Source: Cladochytrium replicatum
Lineage: Eukaryota > Chytridiomycota > Chytridiomycetes > Cladochytriales > Cladochytriaceae
Length of the DNA stretch: 64,000 nucleotides
NCBI GenBank assembly: GCA_025526935.1
Contig: JAHLKD010000116.1
Span: 1-64,000 of the forward strand
Direction: 5' to 3'
Shown: positions 23,829 through 34,905 of the stretch, one piece after another
How the letters are laid out: every line of letters begins with the position of its first letter
Position numbering within the stretch: the first letter of the stretch is position 1
Program-made: the position numbers and the translations under genes
Notes under the pieces: generated by a model
Databases searched by the model: none
Told to the model about the DNA's origin: nothing
Seen by the model: only the letters and a program-made list of their open reading frames with translations

Positions 23829-24421
23829 TCATGACTTTTGGTTGTACACGTCCAAGCTCGTGGCAGCCAGATATAAGAAAGCTGCAGTGTAGAAGCCGGA
23901 GTACAAACACCAATTCAAAGTTATCTTGTAGAGCGTAGTAATGAAGGCGATCCCGAAGAACACCGCGTCCGAGGTCAAAAGTGTCCCATAGAATACAGAT
24001 GAAGACAACTGTGCTCCCACACTCGTATTCTGTTTGAGGTGAAACTTTGTTGCAAATATTGTCCCCGTGAACAACATGGCGGAGATCACAACTTCCATGA
24101 CGTAGCTGACGACTTTAATCTCGAATAACCTTTTGCCCTTCACCGAGCATCCCCACATGACGTATATGATCGCATTCGTGCTGTTCAGCAGCATGTACAG
24201 CAGAACGTAGCGAGCTGTAGGATCTAGAAACCGGAGCTGCGAGTAAACTAGCGCTGTGATTGTCTTGCCGAGGAAATATGCTGAAGCCGCGCACAGAAGC
24301 TGTAGCGTGAGTTTGGTGAGAAGTAGCGATGGGCGGACCAGCGTTGAGAGAAAGAGAAGCGAGGTTATTACGACGCATGTGATGAACTGTGCATTGTTGA
24401 GCGATGCCTCGTCCTTTTAAG
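23829..24421 (-). CDS. Multispan membrane protein of unknown function (5' end unresolved)
   Basis: One frame is open from an acceptor-like 'cttaaaag' at about 24421 down to the stop at 23829, about 197 residues. It contains five or more hydrophobic segments, including 'FITCVVITSLLFLSTLV', 'LQLLCAASAYFLGKTITALV', 'YVLLYMLLNSTNAIIYVMWG', 'VVISAMLFTGTIFA' and 'AVFFGIAFITTLYKI'. There is no ATG near the left end of the frame before 'MLLNST', so a short upstream exon is likely. Loops are short, so it could be a partial 7TM-type protein. I recognise no family. It ends about 190 bp from the ABC transporter start, on the same strand. Confidence 0.55.
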
Positions 24422-24939
24422 TGCAGGATCGAGTGAGCAGCAAATCGGACGAGCAAATCGGACCTAACCACCCAACTTCACATGAGGAGAAGGATCAACT
24501 TTGGTGAGGAATATTTCCCCTATCCAAGAGGATCTGATTGGTTGGGCTGTATGTATATTAAAATGTTAAATCTGATAAACATCCATATGGTGAAATTGAT
24601 TAAGTCAATCTGGAAACTCCGGACCAGATCGGTAGAACGAACGGGGCAAGACAAAGAACACTTCTTTCAGGGAAATCAAAACAATAACCAATAGCAAATA
24701 TGTGAAAACATTAGAGAAATGGGGATAATATAAAAAATAATCGAAGATACGTATGAAGAAAAAGCGAGCCGACTGTATCGATCGGCACACGTCGTTCAAC
24801 ACCAGCCATGAGCGCACAATCGCTGAACCATGAAATGTAAATCAGTAAATCAAAAAAAGGGTAATCGAAAGAGTCTTCAACAATGAAAAAAATAAAATAC
24901 AACGTGAATCCAACCACGAGCCCAAAACAAAAGACCTAT

Positions 24940-26464
24940 TCACGGTGCCATGACCCCGTTTGCAATCCCCGTGACCAAGTTGACCGAGTGCTTCCACAGG
25001 TAGTAATTGCTCATCAGGATCAGCGTGGTCGAAAATCTCGCAAACCTGATCAACTGCCGGATCGCCTCGACCACTTGCGCGATAATCTCATTGATGAGTC
25101 TGTTGATCCTGTCAGCCCACTGGGTATACTTTGCAAGCTCCTCCGCCTTCCGTGCATGGGCCGCCCTGATCTCGCTCTCAAACGCCGCGTAGTTTCGCTC
25201 CCACATGGCCTTCGCAACGACTGCCGGCTCAGAGGGGACAAGCTTGTTGATGAAATTCTCCAGCTCGCCAATGGCATTGTTTGCAACACCTTCCACTTCC
25301 CTCAAGATGGCTCGGAGCTGCTTCCTTCCCGTGACCTGCGAAGGATGGTTCCCGCCCTTCCTAACTCGGTCCACAAATTCGATCCACACCGTCGTCGCAG
25401 CCTCCGTCGCCATGTTCGCAACCAATGCTTCGGTCGCACTGACCATATTGTACCTGCTCCCTCCATCCCTGATCTGCGCAAGCAACTCGTTCACAAGTTG
25501 CACGACCATCGTGCCGTCCGCGGGAACGTTTGCAACCGTGAAGGGCTCCAAATTCTCGACCATGGAGTCTGTGAGTGCTTCGCACGCCTGGTCGAACAGC
25601 GCAACGTTGGGACCAATGTTGTAGGGCAGCTTGGCAAACTCAATGTCAAAGCGCTGACGGATGAGGTGACGTACGCGGTTTGTGATCTCGTCGCCGTCCT
25701 CTTCCGAAAGGAGGTCTGAGAGCAGCCGTTGCTCGGGTATCTCGGAATTGATGGTCATGTTTTCGACAAGGACAAGATGACGGGTAATGTCGACAACATC
25801 CGATGACGTAGCGTGTCCCTAAAAATGACATTGTCAGTTTAATCAAGGAATAGTAATAAAAGTAACAACATACCATGTTCACAACTTGCATGACGGTATC
25901 GAGCCCGGCAGTTGTAAAGCAGCCTCTCTCAAACACATACATTCTGCTCGCCAACCTAGCAGCAAGTCCGATCACAAAAGGGATAGCGGTAGAATTGTGG
26001 TTAGCGCCGCCCTCGCAGTCCAAGAAAACAATGTGACCGAGACCCGACGGATGCGGGAAGACCATCAAATCAATTCCGTGCGTGCAAGGAATATTTCCTG
26101 GGGCCGAAAGAAACTTGTAGTCCGAATTTCCTGTGACCATCTCACGCATTTTGCTGGAGGTGTACGATTTTCCCGATCTGCCGAAACCAGTAAATGCGAC
26201 AATGTAGAGCGGAGGCGGCAGCTGCGACAGAATGAGCTCAGCCTCTGTAGAGATTCCGGTTGCGACGTAGCGGATAGCATTCGAGCCGGGGGCGACAGGT
26301 TGAGAGGAGATCTTCACGAGACGTTGAGGCTGAGGGACTTCATCCCAAGACTTTACGGAAGGCTTTTTTCTTGAGCGGGTGAGGAGATTTGAGAAAGTGG
26401 AAGTGACAGAGGAGACAGGCTTGAGCTCTATGGCAGTTGAGGTAGGTGACACGGTTGTTGACAT
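24940..26464 (-). CDS. GB1/RHD3-type large GTPase (guanylate-binding-protein-like)
   Basis: Exons 26464..25874 and 25818..24940 join in phase to 489 aa. The G1/P-loop is 'AFTGFGRSGKSYTSSK' (about residue 95-110), the form GxxRSGKS typical of GB1/RHD3 GTPases (GBPs, atlastins). 'IPCTHGIDL' supplies the switch-I Thr, and 'HIVFLDCEGG' is the DxxG motif. No clear RD/TKxD guanine-specificity motif was found by eye. The C-terminal half is helical (VEAIRQLIRFARFSTTLIL) and may contact membrane near the end. The length is short for a GBP (usually about 590 aa). A further in-frame start exists at 26569; I chose 26464 (MSTTVSPTS) as the first ATG before typical low-complexity sequence. Membrane remodelling is the family role; the role here is unknown. 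Confidence 0.75.
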
Positions 26465-27479
26465 GGCGATCGGCGTGTTTCTGGGGTTGATACTTGGTGA
26501 ACAAGGATGATCAGCACGGCGAGATGGAAGACGAGATTTCAGTGACCAGATAGTACAGGGCGAGGGCAAGTGTGGACAGGCGAAAGTTCGCAGCGCCGAA
26601 GAAGCCGAGAGCCGAGAGTTGAGAGTCGAGAGTTGAGAGTTTTCGGGGGTGAAGAATCTTTGACTGACGTAAATTTGTGAATTTGGGAATTAAATACTAT
26701 TTAGCTCTGGCACGTGAAAATAGGGAGCGTGGGAAGTGGAGCTGCTGCACCTCACCAAACCGTTGATTTCGTGCTTCTCTTTGAGTTTTCTGCCTTTCAA
26801 CATCTTGTCGCCGAAAGTGCGCAACTCGCGTATGCTTCGCAGCTTATCGTGAAGGTGAAGAGTGCATTTTGATAGCAACAAAACTGATACTGAGAATAGA
26901 ATTAGGCTAGTGGTTATAGTTAGACCTGTACTACTCTTCCGGGCCAATACTTTTGGAATTGAATCTCCCTAATATTTTGAAGCAATGTGTGGTGAGGATT
27001 CGCAAATATGATTTCTTCCTTTCCCAACAATACTCACATTACCAGTAGTAGTTATTGTCACCACGCCCCACGAAAACACATCAACAATGCTCAGGTAATT
27101 GCATTCTTCTATTGTCGCAATGTCCACAAGCATCCTATTCTCCTGCACACAGTAGATGCGCTCTGTGTAATAGAGAAACGATTGCAAGTAGTCCAGTGAA
27201 GCGTAAGGAAAAGCAGCAGCAGTCCATCCTTGGAGCAGATTTCCATCCTTGGAGCGATATTAGATCTCAGTCAAATCAGACTTCAACTCCTTGAACATAC
27301 TCTCTCAATAACCAAACCAGGAGTTAGTATACCGGATCTAGTATTGTATTGGATACCAGTTACTGAAATTGGACAGGCGGTAAAATCTGACAGCTGAAAA
27401 CGACGCAACAAGCTTGAAAATTATTCACACAAGCATCAGATGTATCACTACGAGAATCTGTCATTTGAAAGGGTGCTTT
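26465..27479. other. No recognisable gene
   Basis: Promoter side of the GTPase gene. A short direct repeat of GAGAGTTGAGAGTCGAGAGTTGAG type occurs near 26605-26640. Otherwise it is AT-rich, with no supported coding sequence up to the repeat block starting at 27480. Confidence 0.5.
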
Positions 27480-28250
27480 GTTAAAACCCAAGGGCTTCTC
27501 CTAGCAGCACTAGGGTGTTTTTAGCTGTACTGTAGCTAGCACAACAGCTCCAGGTTCCATCTCTTGGCCCAGTTGAATATGGGGTGATGATAAAGCAAAT
27601 TTCCCTTGTTCCACACAAGCGCTCTGTGGCTAATACAAATCAAGGCTGGGATTGCCTAACTAGGAAGACTGTGGTGTGTGAGTGTTTGGTTTGTTCCTCC
27701 TTTTATTTATACCTGTGGTATGTGAGTGTTTGGTTTGCTCCACTGTCTCAAAGAACCAGCCACTCTCACACCCACACCAAATATTCCAACACAGAAATTC
27801 ACACACACTAGGGATAGTGTGGTTAGTTATCCTGGAGGATAGTAGCTTCGGCAATCTCAGTTGGTACAAGTATCTTCCAACCTCCGACATCATGATAGAG
27901 AATATTTTCCACAAATTCCCAAGAGGCCGCAAAGACTCGTTCTTGCTCACTACACTGCTTCAAATCTCCATTGTTTTTTCATTAATTGTTAGATAACACT
28001 GTGCTGGCTCATACTGAGTTTTTCCAGTTCATTCTTTAACAATTTTATCAGGGTATGGGGACCCTCAGTTCCCACACTAGTCCGATAAATCTCTCAAGAA
28101 ACCAGCCACACTTAATACTCCCACACAGAAATTCACACACTAACAATGACAATAAAGAGAATAAAATAGCATGGCTGCCCAAAACATAAGTTAAGCAAAG
28201 GCATTAAAAAACTCTCAAGCCCAAGAGAAAAACCCATTGCATAAAATGAT
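27480..28250 (+). repeat. Older, diverged relative of the 477-bp terminal repeat
   Basis: It begins TGTTAAAACCCAAGGGCTTC and shares about 100 bp with the start of the 28378 repeat (for example TTTAGCTGTACTGTAGCTAGCACAACAGCTCCAGGTTCC). A later part near 28215-28245 (AAAAAACTCTCAAG...AGAGAAAAA) matches the right part of the young repeat. It has its own internal duplications: GTGAGTGTTTGGTTTG occurs twice (27673-27740), and the CTCAAagAACCAGCCAC..CACAGAAATTCACACAC block also occurs twice (27757-27812 and 28088-28142). The right boundary is uncertain. Confidence 0.6.
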
Positions 28251-28377
28251 GGTGAGCCCTCCAAGGATACACAGAATTTAACATGCTTCTTTCCTATGGT
28301 CAAAAGCCTGCTGGCATACCGAATTCCATCAGGGTAGGAAACTTGGTGAGCTCTGCAAAACTCTAAATGTACCACCT

Positions 28378-28854
28378 TGTTAAAAACCAAGGGCTTCTCC
28401 TGGCAGCGGTAGGGCGTCTTTAGCTGTACTGTAGCTAGCACAACAGCTCCAGGTTCCGTCTCTTGGCCCAGTACCTGTTCTCCCAGGTGTGTATATGCCT
28501 AATACTCCGACAGGCTGTACACTACACCCAAGCTGGTCAGGCAACCAGGGAATGCTGTGGTCAAAGACATTGGTCACATCAACTCCTATATTCAAGTGAA
28601 CAGTGCGTGTGGGCATACCTGTGGTCAAAGACATTGGTCACATCAACTCAAAGGACCAAGCCACACCACATTCCCCACTAAATGCCAAGATCACTCCACA
28701 CAGGACCTGCCAAACATGGATATAAATACATGAAATACAAGTCCATAAATAAGAATGAAGAGGGATTGACAAAAAAACTCTCAGGTCAAAGAGAAAAAAG
28801 ACAACCCAAAGGATAACCCATATAGCAAACAGTCTGATATGCTAGTTTTTAACA
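28378..28854 (+). repeat. Left 477-bp terminal direct repeat
   Basis: It contains a TATA-like GGATATAAATACATG near 28715 in plus orientation. It also has an internal direct repeat of about 30 bp (TGTGGTCAAAGACATTGGTC...) at about 28555 and 28620, spaced 65 bp, which would suit a U3-type promoter. It is the same length as the right copy. Confidence 0.8.
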
Positions 28855-30256
28855 GATGCCGCCTCGAAGACGATACACTGGGTCACCGTGTATTGCTCGT
28901 CAAAAAAGACAAAAAAGAAAACATACGATAGAGAAACAGAAGGAATGTGTGTGGAGTTCACAACTAAACTTACACAACCCCCAATCCAATATGACTGACT
29001 TCGAAATTTAGAAAGGACCAAAGGGATAGAGTACTCTGCTCGTACCATTTCAGGCATTCTAGATCAAAGATCAAGGTAGACCACAATGGGCCCATAACAT
29101 ACGAAACCCCAGTGTGGTGGAATCGCAAGCAAAAGCGCAGGTGCAAAGCTAAACAACAATGCAAGTGCAGAAGCGGTGAACGAGACTAACTAGCAACGTT
29201 CTAATGGTAAGTGTCAAGGAACTGAGAGTGCAAGCTGATGAATGCAAAAATCAGGGATCCTCCATGACAAAACCCAAAGACAAAAGAGTGGAAGCTTGTG
29301 CACTAGCAACACCAGCTACGATAGGGGTATATAACACAAAAAATCCAGATTCAACTGGCGCAGGTGGTTTCTTCAAAAGCCGTTGACACATGTTGGTCTG
29401 TAACAGATCGAAAGGAAACCTCTTCATGGTATGCTGTGTCCAGAAACCAAGGTGATGTCTATGTGAAGACAACCGTGGGAAACAAAACGCGTCACGTGCT
29501 GCGCCACATGCCCGAATTTGGTGGAAACTCGTCAACGTGAAGTAGACCCCAATCTCCAAGGCCAGAAAAGTCCAGCAAACTTCATGTATCCGCGTTGCGC
29601 GCGATGCATCCACAGGCAATGGAGGTGCCATCTCAAGAAACAATGGAGTTGTTGAAGGAAAAAAAGTTCATGATGCATGCATACAGACATGTCACCATAA
29701 CTCTGCAGGCAGCCAACGAAACCAAGCGAGCAATACACGAATCGATTCGCAATGCGTAGGCGATGGTTTTGATAGGCACTTGCCGTGGTCCAGCGAGAAC
29801 TGACGGATCAAAGCTGAAAGCTTCGAAATGCTGTAGCTCCATGAATCCTCCGCCAAATGACGCGAGCTGGGCACCAATCAATCCGGCTTGATGAGACGGT
29901 TCTTCTGAGGTACTGTTCGCGACGATCAGACAAGAATTGGCGAAATCAAAAATCGAAGACCTCTGGAGCAGACCAAAGGTAGTGAAGTTGGTCAAAAGGC
30001 TCAGGAGCAAAGATAGCAACATCAGAAAGCGAGGAAAGCGATGGTCTGTCGGAATTCCTCTCAAAAAAGTGTGCCAGAGTCCCCAGAGCAAAAAGAAGGT
30101 TGAAACCACCAGGGATGCTCGAGATACATAAGGAGCAAAACCCGTTCGCGTAGGAGGTGAGAATCGATCCTGAGAATCCTCCGTATCTGTAGTTCCATGT
30201 GTCGGTCCACACCGACTGAGACAAGAAGGTAATAGTTCCTGGATGAAACCACCACC
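28855..30256 (-). other. Internal segment with captured coding-like sequence
   Basis: Read on the minus strand from 30256, one frame stays open for over 100 codons ('LSQSVWTDTWNYRYGGFSG' ... 'LHYLWSAPEVFDF'). A second frame continues with hydrophobic 'FLMLLSLLLSLLTNF' and then 'GLIGAQLASFGGGFMELQHF'. A third segment starts near 29631 (MAPPLPVDASRATRIHEV) after an acceptor-like site. These look like exons of a host membrane protein in mixed frames, i.e. captured or pre-existing gene sequence rather than retroelement proteins. No family was recognised. Confidence 0.4.
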
Positions 30257-30733
30257 TGTTAAAAACCAAGGGCTTCTCCTGGCAGCGGTAGGGCGTCTTT
30301 AGCTGTACTGTAGCTAGCACAACAGCTCCAGGTTCCGTCTCTTGGCCCAGTACCTGTTCTCCCAGGTGTGTATATGCCTAATACTCCGACAGGCTGTACA
30401 CTACACCCAAGCTGGTCAGGCAACCAGGGAATGCTGTGGTCAAAGACATTGGTCACATCAACTCCTATATTCAAGTGAACAGTGCGTGTGGGCATACCTG
30501 TGGTCAAAGACATTGGTCACATCAACTCAAAGGACCAAGCCACACCACATTCCCCACTAAATGCCAAGATCACTCCACACAGGACCTGCCAAACATGGAT
30601 ATAAATACATGAAATACAAGTCCATAAATAAGAATGAAGAGGGATTGACAAAAAAACTCTCAGGTCAAAGAGAAAAAAGACAACCCAAAGGATAACCCAT
30701 ATAGCAAACAGTCTGATATGCTAGTTTTTAACA
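30257..30733 (+). repeat. Right 477-bp terminal direct repeat
   Basis: Base-for-base the same as 28378-28854 on visual comparison, offset by 1879 bp, with no indels. Its left neighbour is ACCACC and its right neighbour is CCTCTTCACC. Confidence 0.8.
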
Positions 30734-31362
30734 CCTCTTCACCCTATCCACCAACAGCATCTTGCTCAGTCTGTGCGGAAGGTTCTCAAGCTCAACAACA
30801 CAATGAGCAGGCAGGATCAGGAGCTCCTGATGGTAGCATTGTACCTTGATTTCTGTTACATCCTATCAAAAAAGAAACCACTGATTGTTAAATGTACACT
30901 GCTATAAAATTACAACATACCAAAATCGACTATGTACTTGAGGGAAACGAGGGTCTGCGGAAATGACTCAAAGTGCTTGACTTTCTCCATGATGACCCAA
31001 CCGTTGACCATGATAGCGGTACTGCTGGTGTTACTTGTAGTTGCGGAGCTTGCCGGTGATGAACCTGCTGCGGCTCCTGCAGCATTGGCGGCTATCAAGG
31101 GATTGACACAAAAGGGTGGAATTGTGGATATGTGAGCTGAGGTGGAAGAGAGAGTAATAAGGCCCTCTCTAAGCCAATAGTTGCTTGATGGAACAAGTCG
31201 CAGGTAAACGAACAAAATGACGAGAATCGATACTCTGTTTGAGGTTCGAAATGGGTGCGTATGGGATGAGAGTTCGATCACATCCCAAGGCGGATTGATC
31301 GGTAACTCAGTCCCGTGCACGAGTCTGCATCCTCTGATTTGACCCTGTACGAAAGCCTTCAA

Positions 31363-32968
31363 CCCTTACAATATTTCCTTCCAAATCCTTGACGAAGTCT
31401 CCAATAAATACAGCAAATCCATGAACACAAACAAGTGGTGTGTGGAATCTGGCATTCATTACTCACTTTCCTGCTTCTTACAATTCAGATATGCATGTTT
31501 GTGTTTCATGGGGGAATCTCTGGAAGTATTTCATGAACTTGGGATTCACAATATCCTTAATACAATTGAACATTCAATAAGCCGTAGATTCTATGAGAGT
31601 TTATATACTTGGCGGACAAGCTTCTCGGGTCTTTAAGATAGAAGATATTCCCAAACCTTGTAACAATCTTCTCTGGCCGTGCTAGTCCCAGATTGCTTTC
31701 AATAAAAATTATTCTGAGCTAGTTATACTGTTTGCCATGGCAATCTGTGTTTTCCAACTCCCATTTCTGCCAAGAACCACCACTGGAAATCAAGGCACTC
31801 ATCCGAGAAAGGAAAACAGTCGTCAAAATCAATAAGGAGCAGAGAAAAGTCTCCTTTGTAGGATAAGGGAAGTAGCAAACCTTTGTCCGCAACAGTCGCT
31901 TTAGATCAGCAAAGTCTTCGTCCATGAAGAAGTCCACCACTGGATAAAATTGGCTAATAGTTATTGCAGAACAGTTACTGTAATACTCTCGCCATTTTGC
32001 TCCCCACTTGCACCTGGAAGATCATCAGGACAGATGCTTGGCTGGATTGATTGAATTGGATATGGAGACTTACGATGAGCTGCCAATTATATTACATTTC
32101 ATTATGGATTCAAAATATCTGTACTACTTACCTGTGTTATCAAATGTGGCGCCCTCATTCCTGTTGACAGTCAAGGAGTGGTCCCTGGGAACTGATAGTT
32201 CAATATCCCTTGCTCAATTCAATAGTTCTCCAAATCTGACGCCCATCTCTTACGCTCTGCTGATTCATATAAACCCTCACGGCAGGTTTGTGTTCCTTCC
32301 CATCACAGTGACGATTGAACCGTGCAGCAGTGGAAATTAGTCAGTCACATTGGTTGCAATAAACAGATCCATTTTCATGATCTAAGATCATCCATGACAT
32401 GTGCCCGCTGCCCATATGGAATGTCGAACCTCAAGCTTACCACCAAATATTTCACATGTTAACACAAATATGAAATATTTGCTTACAGTAACAAGTTTCA
32501 CGTGCACCAGTGCTTGCTACTACGCTGGCATTCCATTCAAGATTTAATGGTGCACATACGTTTTCGTGGCTGTGGCTGATGCATGCCGTTTTCCGCGTGC
32601 AAAAAGCACGGCGAACTGGCGTCTTCACTGCAGCCACCCTCACTTGTTCCCCGCACAATACCCAGCCCAATATTTAGTGTACTACCACCACCACTGCTAA
32701 TGATGGTTATTATTATTGTATGGTGTTTCAATTCAATACAATTCAATAATTCGATTCATCATAGCATCACCAACAGCAAACAGCAGCCATGAGGATCCCA
32801 TTCTTTCACATTCACTTGATTTGGTAACAGTTCCACCACTTGCAAGTGCACATCACACAGTGTTCTGAGCATCAGTATTCATTGTACCAGATCTTCAAAT
32901 TTTCTCCCTCGCCACACCGATCAACCAACTTTCTCGCCGGGACCGCGACGTGGAACTTGAACTGCGAA
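31363..32968. other. No confident gene
   Basis: Short open frames occur on both strands (for example 32008-32340 plus and 31940-31719 minus), but none carries a recognisable motif or coherent exon structure. The last 130 bp are the promoter and 5' UTR side of the aldehyde dehydrogenase gene. Confidence 0.4.
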
Positions 32969-34905
32969 ATGACCGTCAGCCACGAGATCCTGTCGCCCTT
33001 CTCCAACTCTGTTGTCGCCTCAGTGCCAGTCGAGCCTGAATCATCCGCACTCGCAAAGGTCGCAGCGGCCGCTGCCGCTTTCGAGTCTTGGAAATCCACC
33101 ACCGTCGAAACCCGCGTTAACATCATTTCAAAGGCTATCGATGCCTTCCTCGCCGACAAGGATGCCATTGCGAACGAGCTTGCCAACCTGATCGCTAGGT
33201 CTGCTTCGTACAGCCACGTTTCAAACTTTGTTCTGACACTGTCCGTTGCGTGATTAGGCCTCTTACTCACTGCTACAACGAAGTAACCCGCCTACACCGT
33301 TCTTTTCAGTTGGATCCACTTACAAATGCTCTTCTTCAAAGGTCCGCGGTTTCGAAGAGCGTGCTCGGCACATGACATCCATTGCTGCATCCTCCCTCGC
33401 CGACGTCCCCGTCCCCTCTCCTCCCAACACCACCTTCAAGAAATTCATCCGTCGCGTCCCCCTCGGTGTCGTCTTTGTTGTCGCAGCCTGGAACTACCCC
33501 TACCTCGTCGCTGTCAACGCCGTCGTCCCCGCCCTCCTCGCCGGCAACACCGTCCTCCTCAAGCACGCCCCGCAGACCTTCCCGTGCGCTGACCGCTTCG
33601 CTAAAGCCTTTGAAGCCGCGGGGCTGCCCAAAGACGTGTTCCAGGTCCTCCACGTCGACCACCAGGTAGCTGCGAAGGTGATTGATGCGAAGGAGGTTTC
33701 GTTTGTGCAGTTCACGGGTTCCGTGAGGGGTGGTTTGCAGGTCAACAAGGCAGCATCCCACCGTCCCATCGGTGAGTTGATGAGCTTCTATGAAATCTGG
33801 GAGAAAGGCTGATTCGTTTGTTCTCTCTTCAGGTGTGGGCATGGAGCTTGGTGGCAAGGACCCCGCCTATGTCCGTGCGGATGCCGACGTTGCATCTGCA
33901 GCTGAAAACATAGTCGACGGGGCAATGTACAACTCTGGACAGTCTTGCTGCGCTGTCGAACGCGTTTACGTCCACGAGAGCGTCTTTGACGAGTTCATCT
34001 CCAAGGCCGTCAATGTAGTCAAGGTACATATAATAGTATTTTGGGGGTAGTCTTAAAAATCGTCATTCGTTTCACGATAGTTGTACAAACTTGGCGATCC
34101 ATTCGACAAGGCGACCAACCTTGGCCCTGTGATCTCAGTCAGGGCCGCTGAAACCATCCGCGGACAGGTGCTCGAAGCAGGTAATATGGCAGAAAAATAT
34201 TACTGGCTGTGTTGCTTTCTGAATCTGCCTTTCCAAGTCTCTCACGGTGCCGTGCCGTTGGTGGACGAGTCTCTCTTTCCTGAGGCGAAGGTATGTCAAC
34301 CTCTTGTTTCTTTCAATCTGAGGCCTTTTCTAAGCAGCCACCGTTTCATAGCCCGGAAGCGCATTCGTCGCCCCGCAGATCCTGATCAACGTCAACCACG
34401 ACATGAAGCTAATGACCGAAGAGACCTTTGGCCCTGTCGTGGGTGTCATGAAGGTTAGAATGGGAAATCTGGTGATTTAATTTTCCCTCCTAACTCCTTT
34501 TCAACGTCATAGGTTAAAGATGACGATGAGGCGGTAAAGCTGATGAACGACTCCGAGTTTGGATTGACCGCATCGGTGTGGACGCGTGACAACGACGCCG
34601 CTCTCGCCCTCGCTGACCGGTAAGTGACATATGACTGTAACTTTTGCAGGACCACTCTAATACTATTGCTTTGCTGCCAGTCTTGAAGCCGGTACCATCT
34701 TCCAGAACCGATGCGACTACCTGTAAGCCTCCCAAGATTGCCCACTCAAAATCTCTTTTGTGCTGAATTTTTCCATTTTGATTTTAACAGTGACCCTGGA
34801 CTCGCATGGGTTGGAGTCAAGAACTCGGGACGCGGTTGCTCGCTCTCAAAGTACGGATTTGATGCCCTCACTCGACCAAAGTCGTACCATTTGCGACAGG
34901 CATAG
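32969..34905 (+). CDS. Aldehyde dehydrogenase (succinate-semialdehyde dehydrogenase-like), N-terminal junction abnormal
   Basis: ALDH superfamily proteins oxidise aldehydes with NAD(P)+. From 33342 on, the exons splice cleanly. The conserved 'FVVAAWNYPYL' and 'FTGSVRGG' NAD-binding region come first, then catalytic Glu in 'GVGMELGGKDPAYV' and catalytic Cys in 'NSGQSCCAVERVYV'. The later conserved blocks are 'EETFGPVVGVMK' and 'WVGVKNSGRGCSLSKYG'. Introns fall near 33773, 34024, 34181, 34290, 34453, 34621 and 34722. Exon 1 (32969-33198) gives 'LSPFSNSVVASVPVEPES' and ends '..NLIAR'. The family's next block, around 'QMGRP', is missing, and no GT-AG pair I tried joins exon 1 to 'VRGFEERARH' in frame. 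Either a short exon is unrecognised or the gene is damaged there. Confidence 0.75.

Larger units (their letters stand above)
28378..30733. mobile_element. Short non-autonomous LTR-like element
   Basis: Two 477-bp direct repeats, identical as far as I can read, flank a 1402-bp internal segment (28855-30256). Each repeat has palindromic ends TGTTAAAAAC...GTTTTTAACA, i.e. the TG...CA ends expected of LTRs. The word CACCT occurs at 28373-28377 and again at 30732-30736 (the last two bases of the right repeat plus CCT), so a CCT or CACCT target duplication is possible. No gag, protease, RT or integrase motif is present in the internal segment. Instead it has minus-strand coding-like sequence. The identity of the ends indicates recent insertion or recent exchange. 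Confidence 0.65.
28133..31362 (-). pseudogene. Gene of unknown function interrupted by the LTR-like element
   Basis: On the minus strand, an exon starting near 31362 (MKAFVQGQIRGCRL..) runs to a GTATGT donor near 30914. A following exon reads 'EIKVQCYHQELLILPAHC' through 'RLSKMLLVDRVKR' and ends exactly at the right edge of the inserted element (30734). On the far side of the element, from 28377 leftward, an open frame resumes with 'VVHLEFCRAHQVSYPDGI' and continues through 'KKHVKFCVSLEGSPSFYA'. The two sides look like one split gene, though the joined frames are off by one, so it may have decayed before or after insertion. No family was recognised. Confidence 0.45.
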
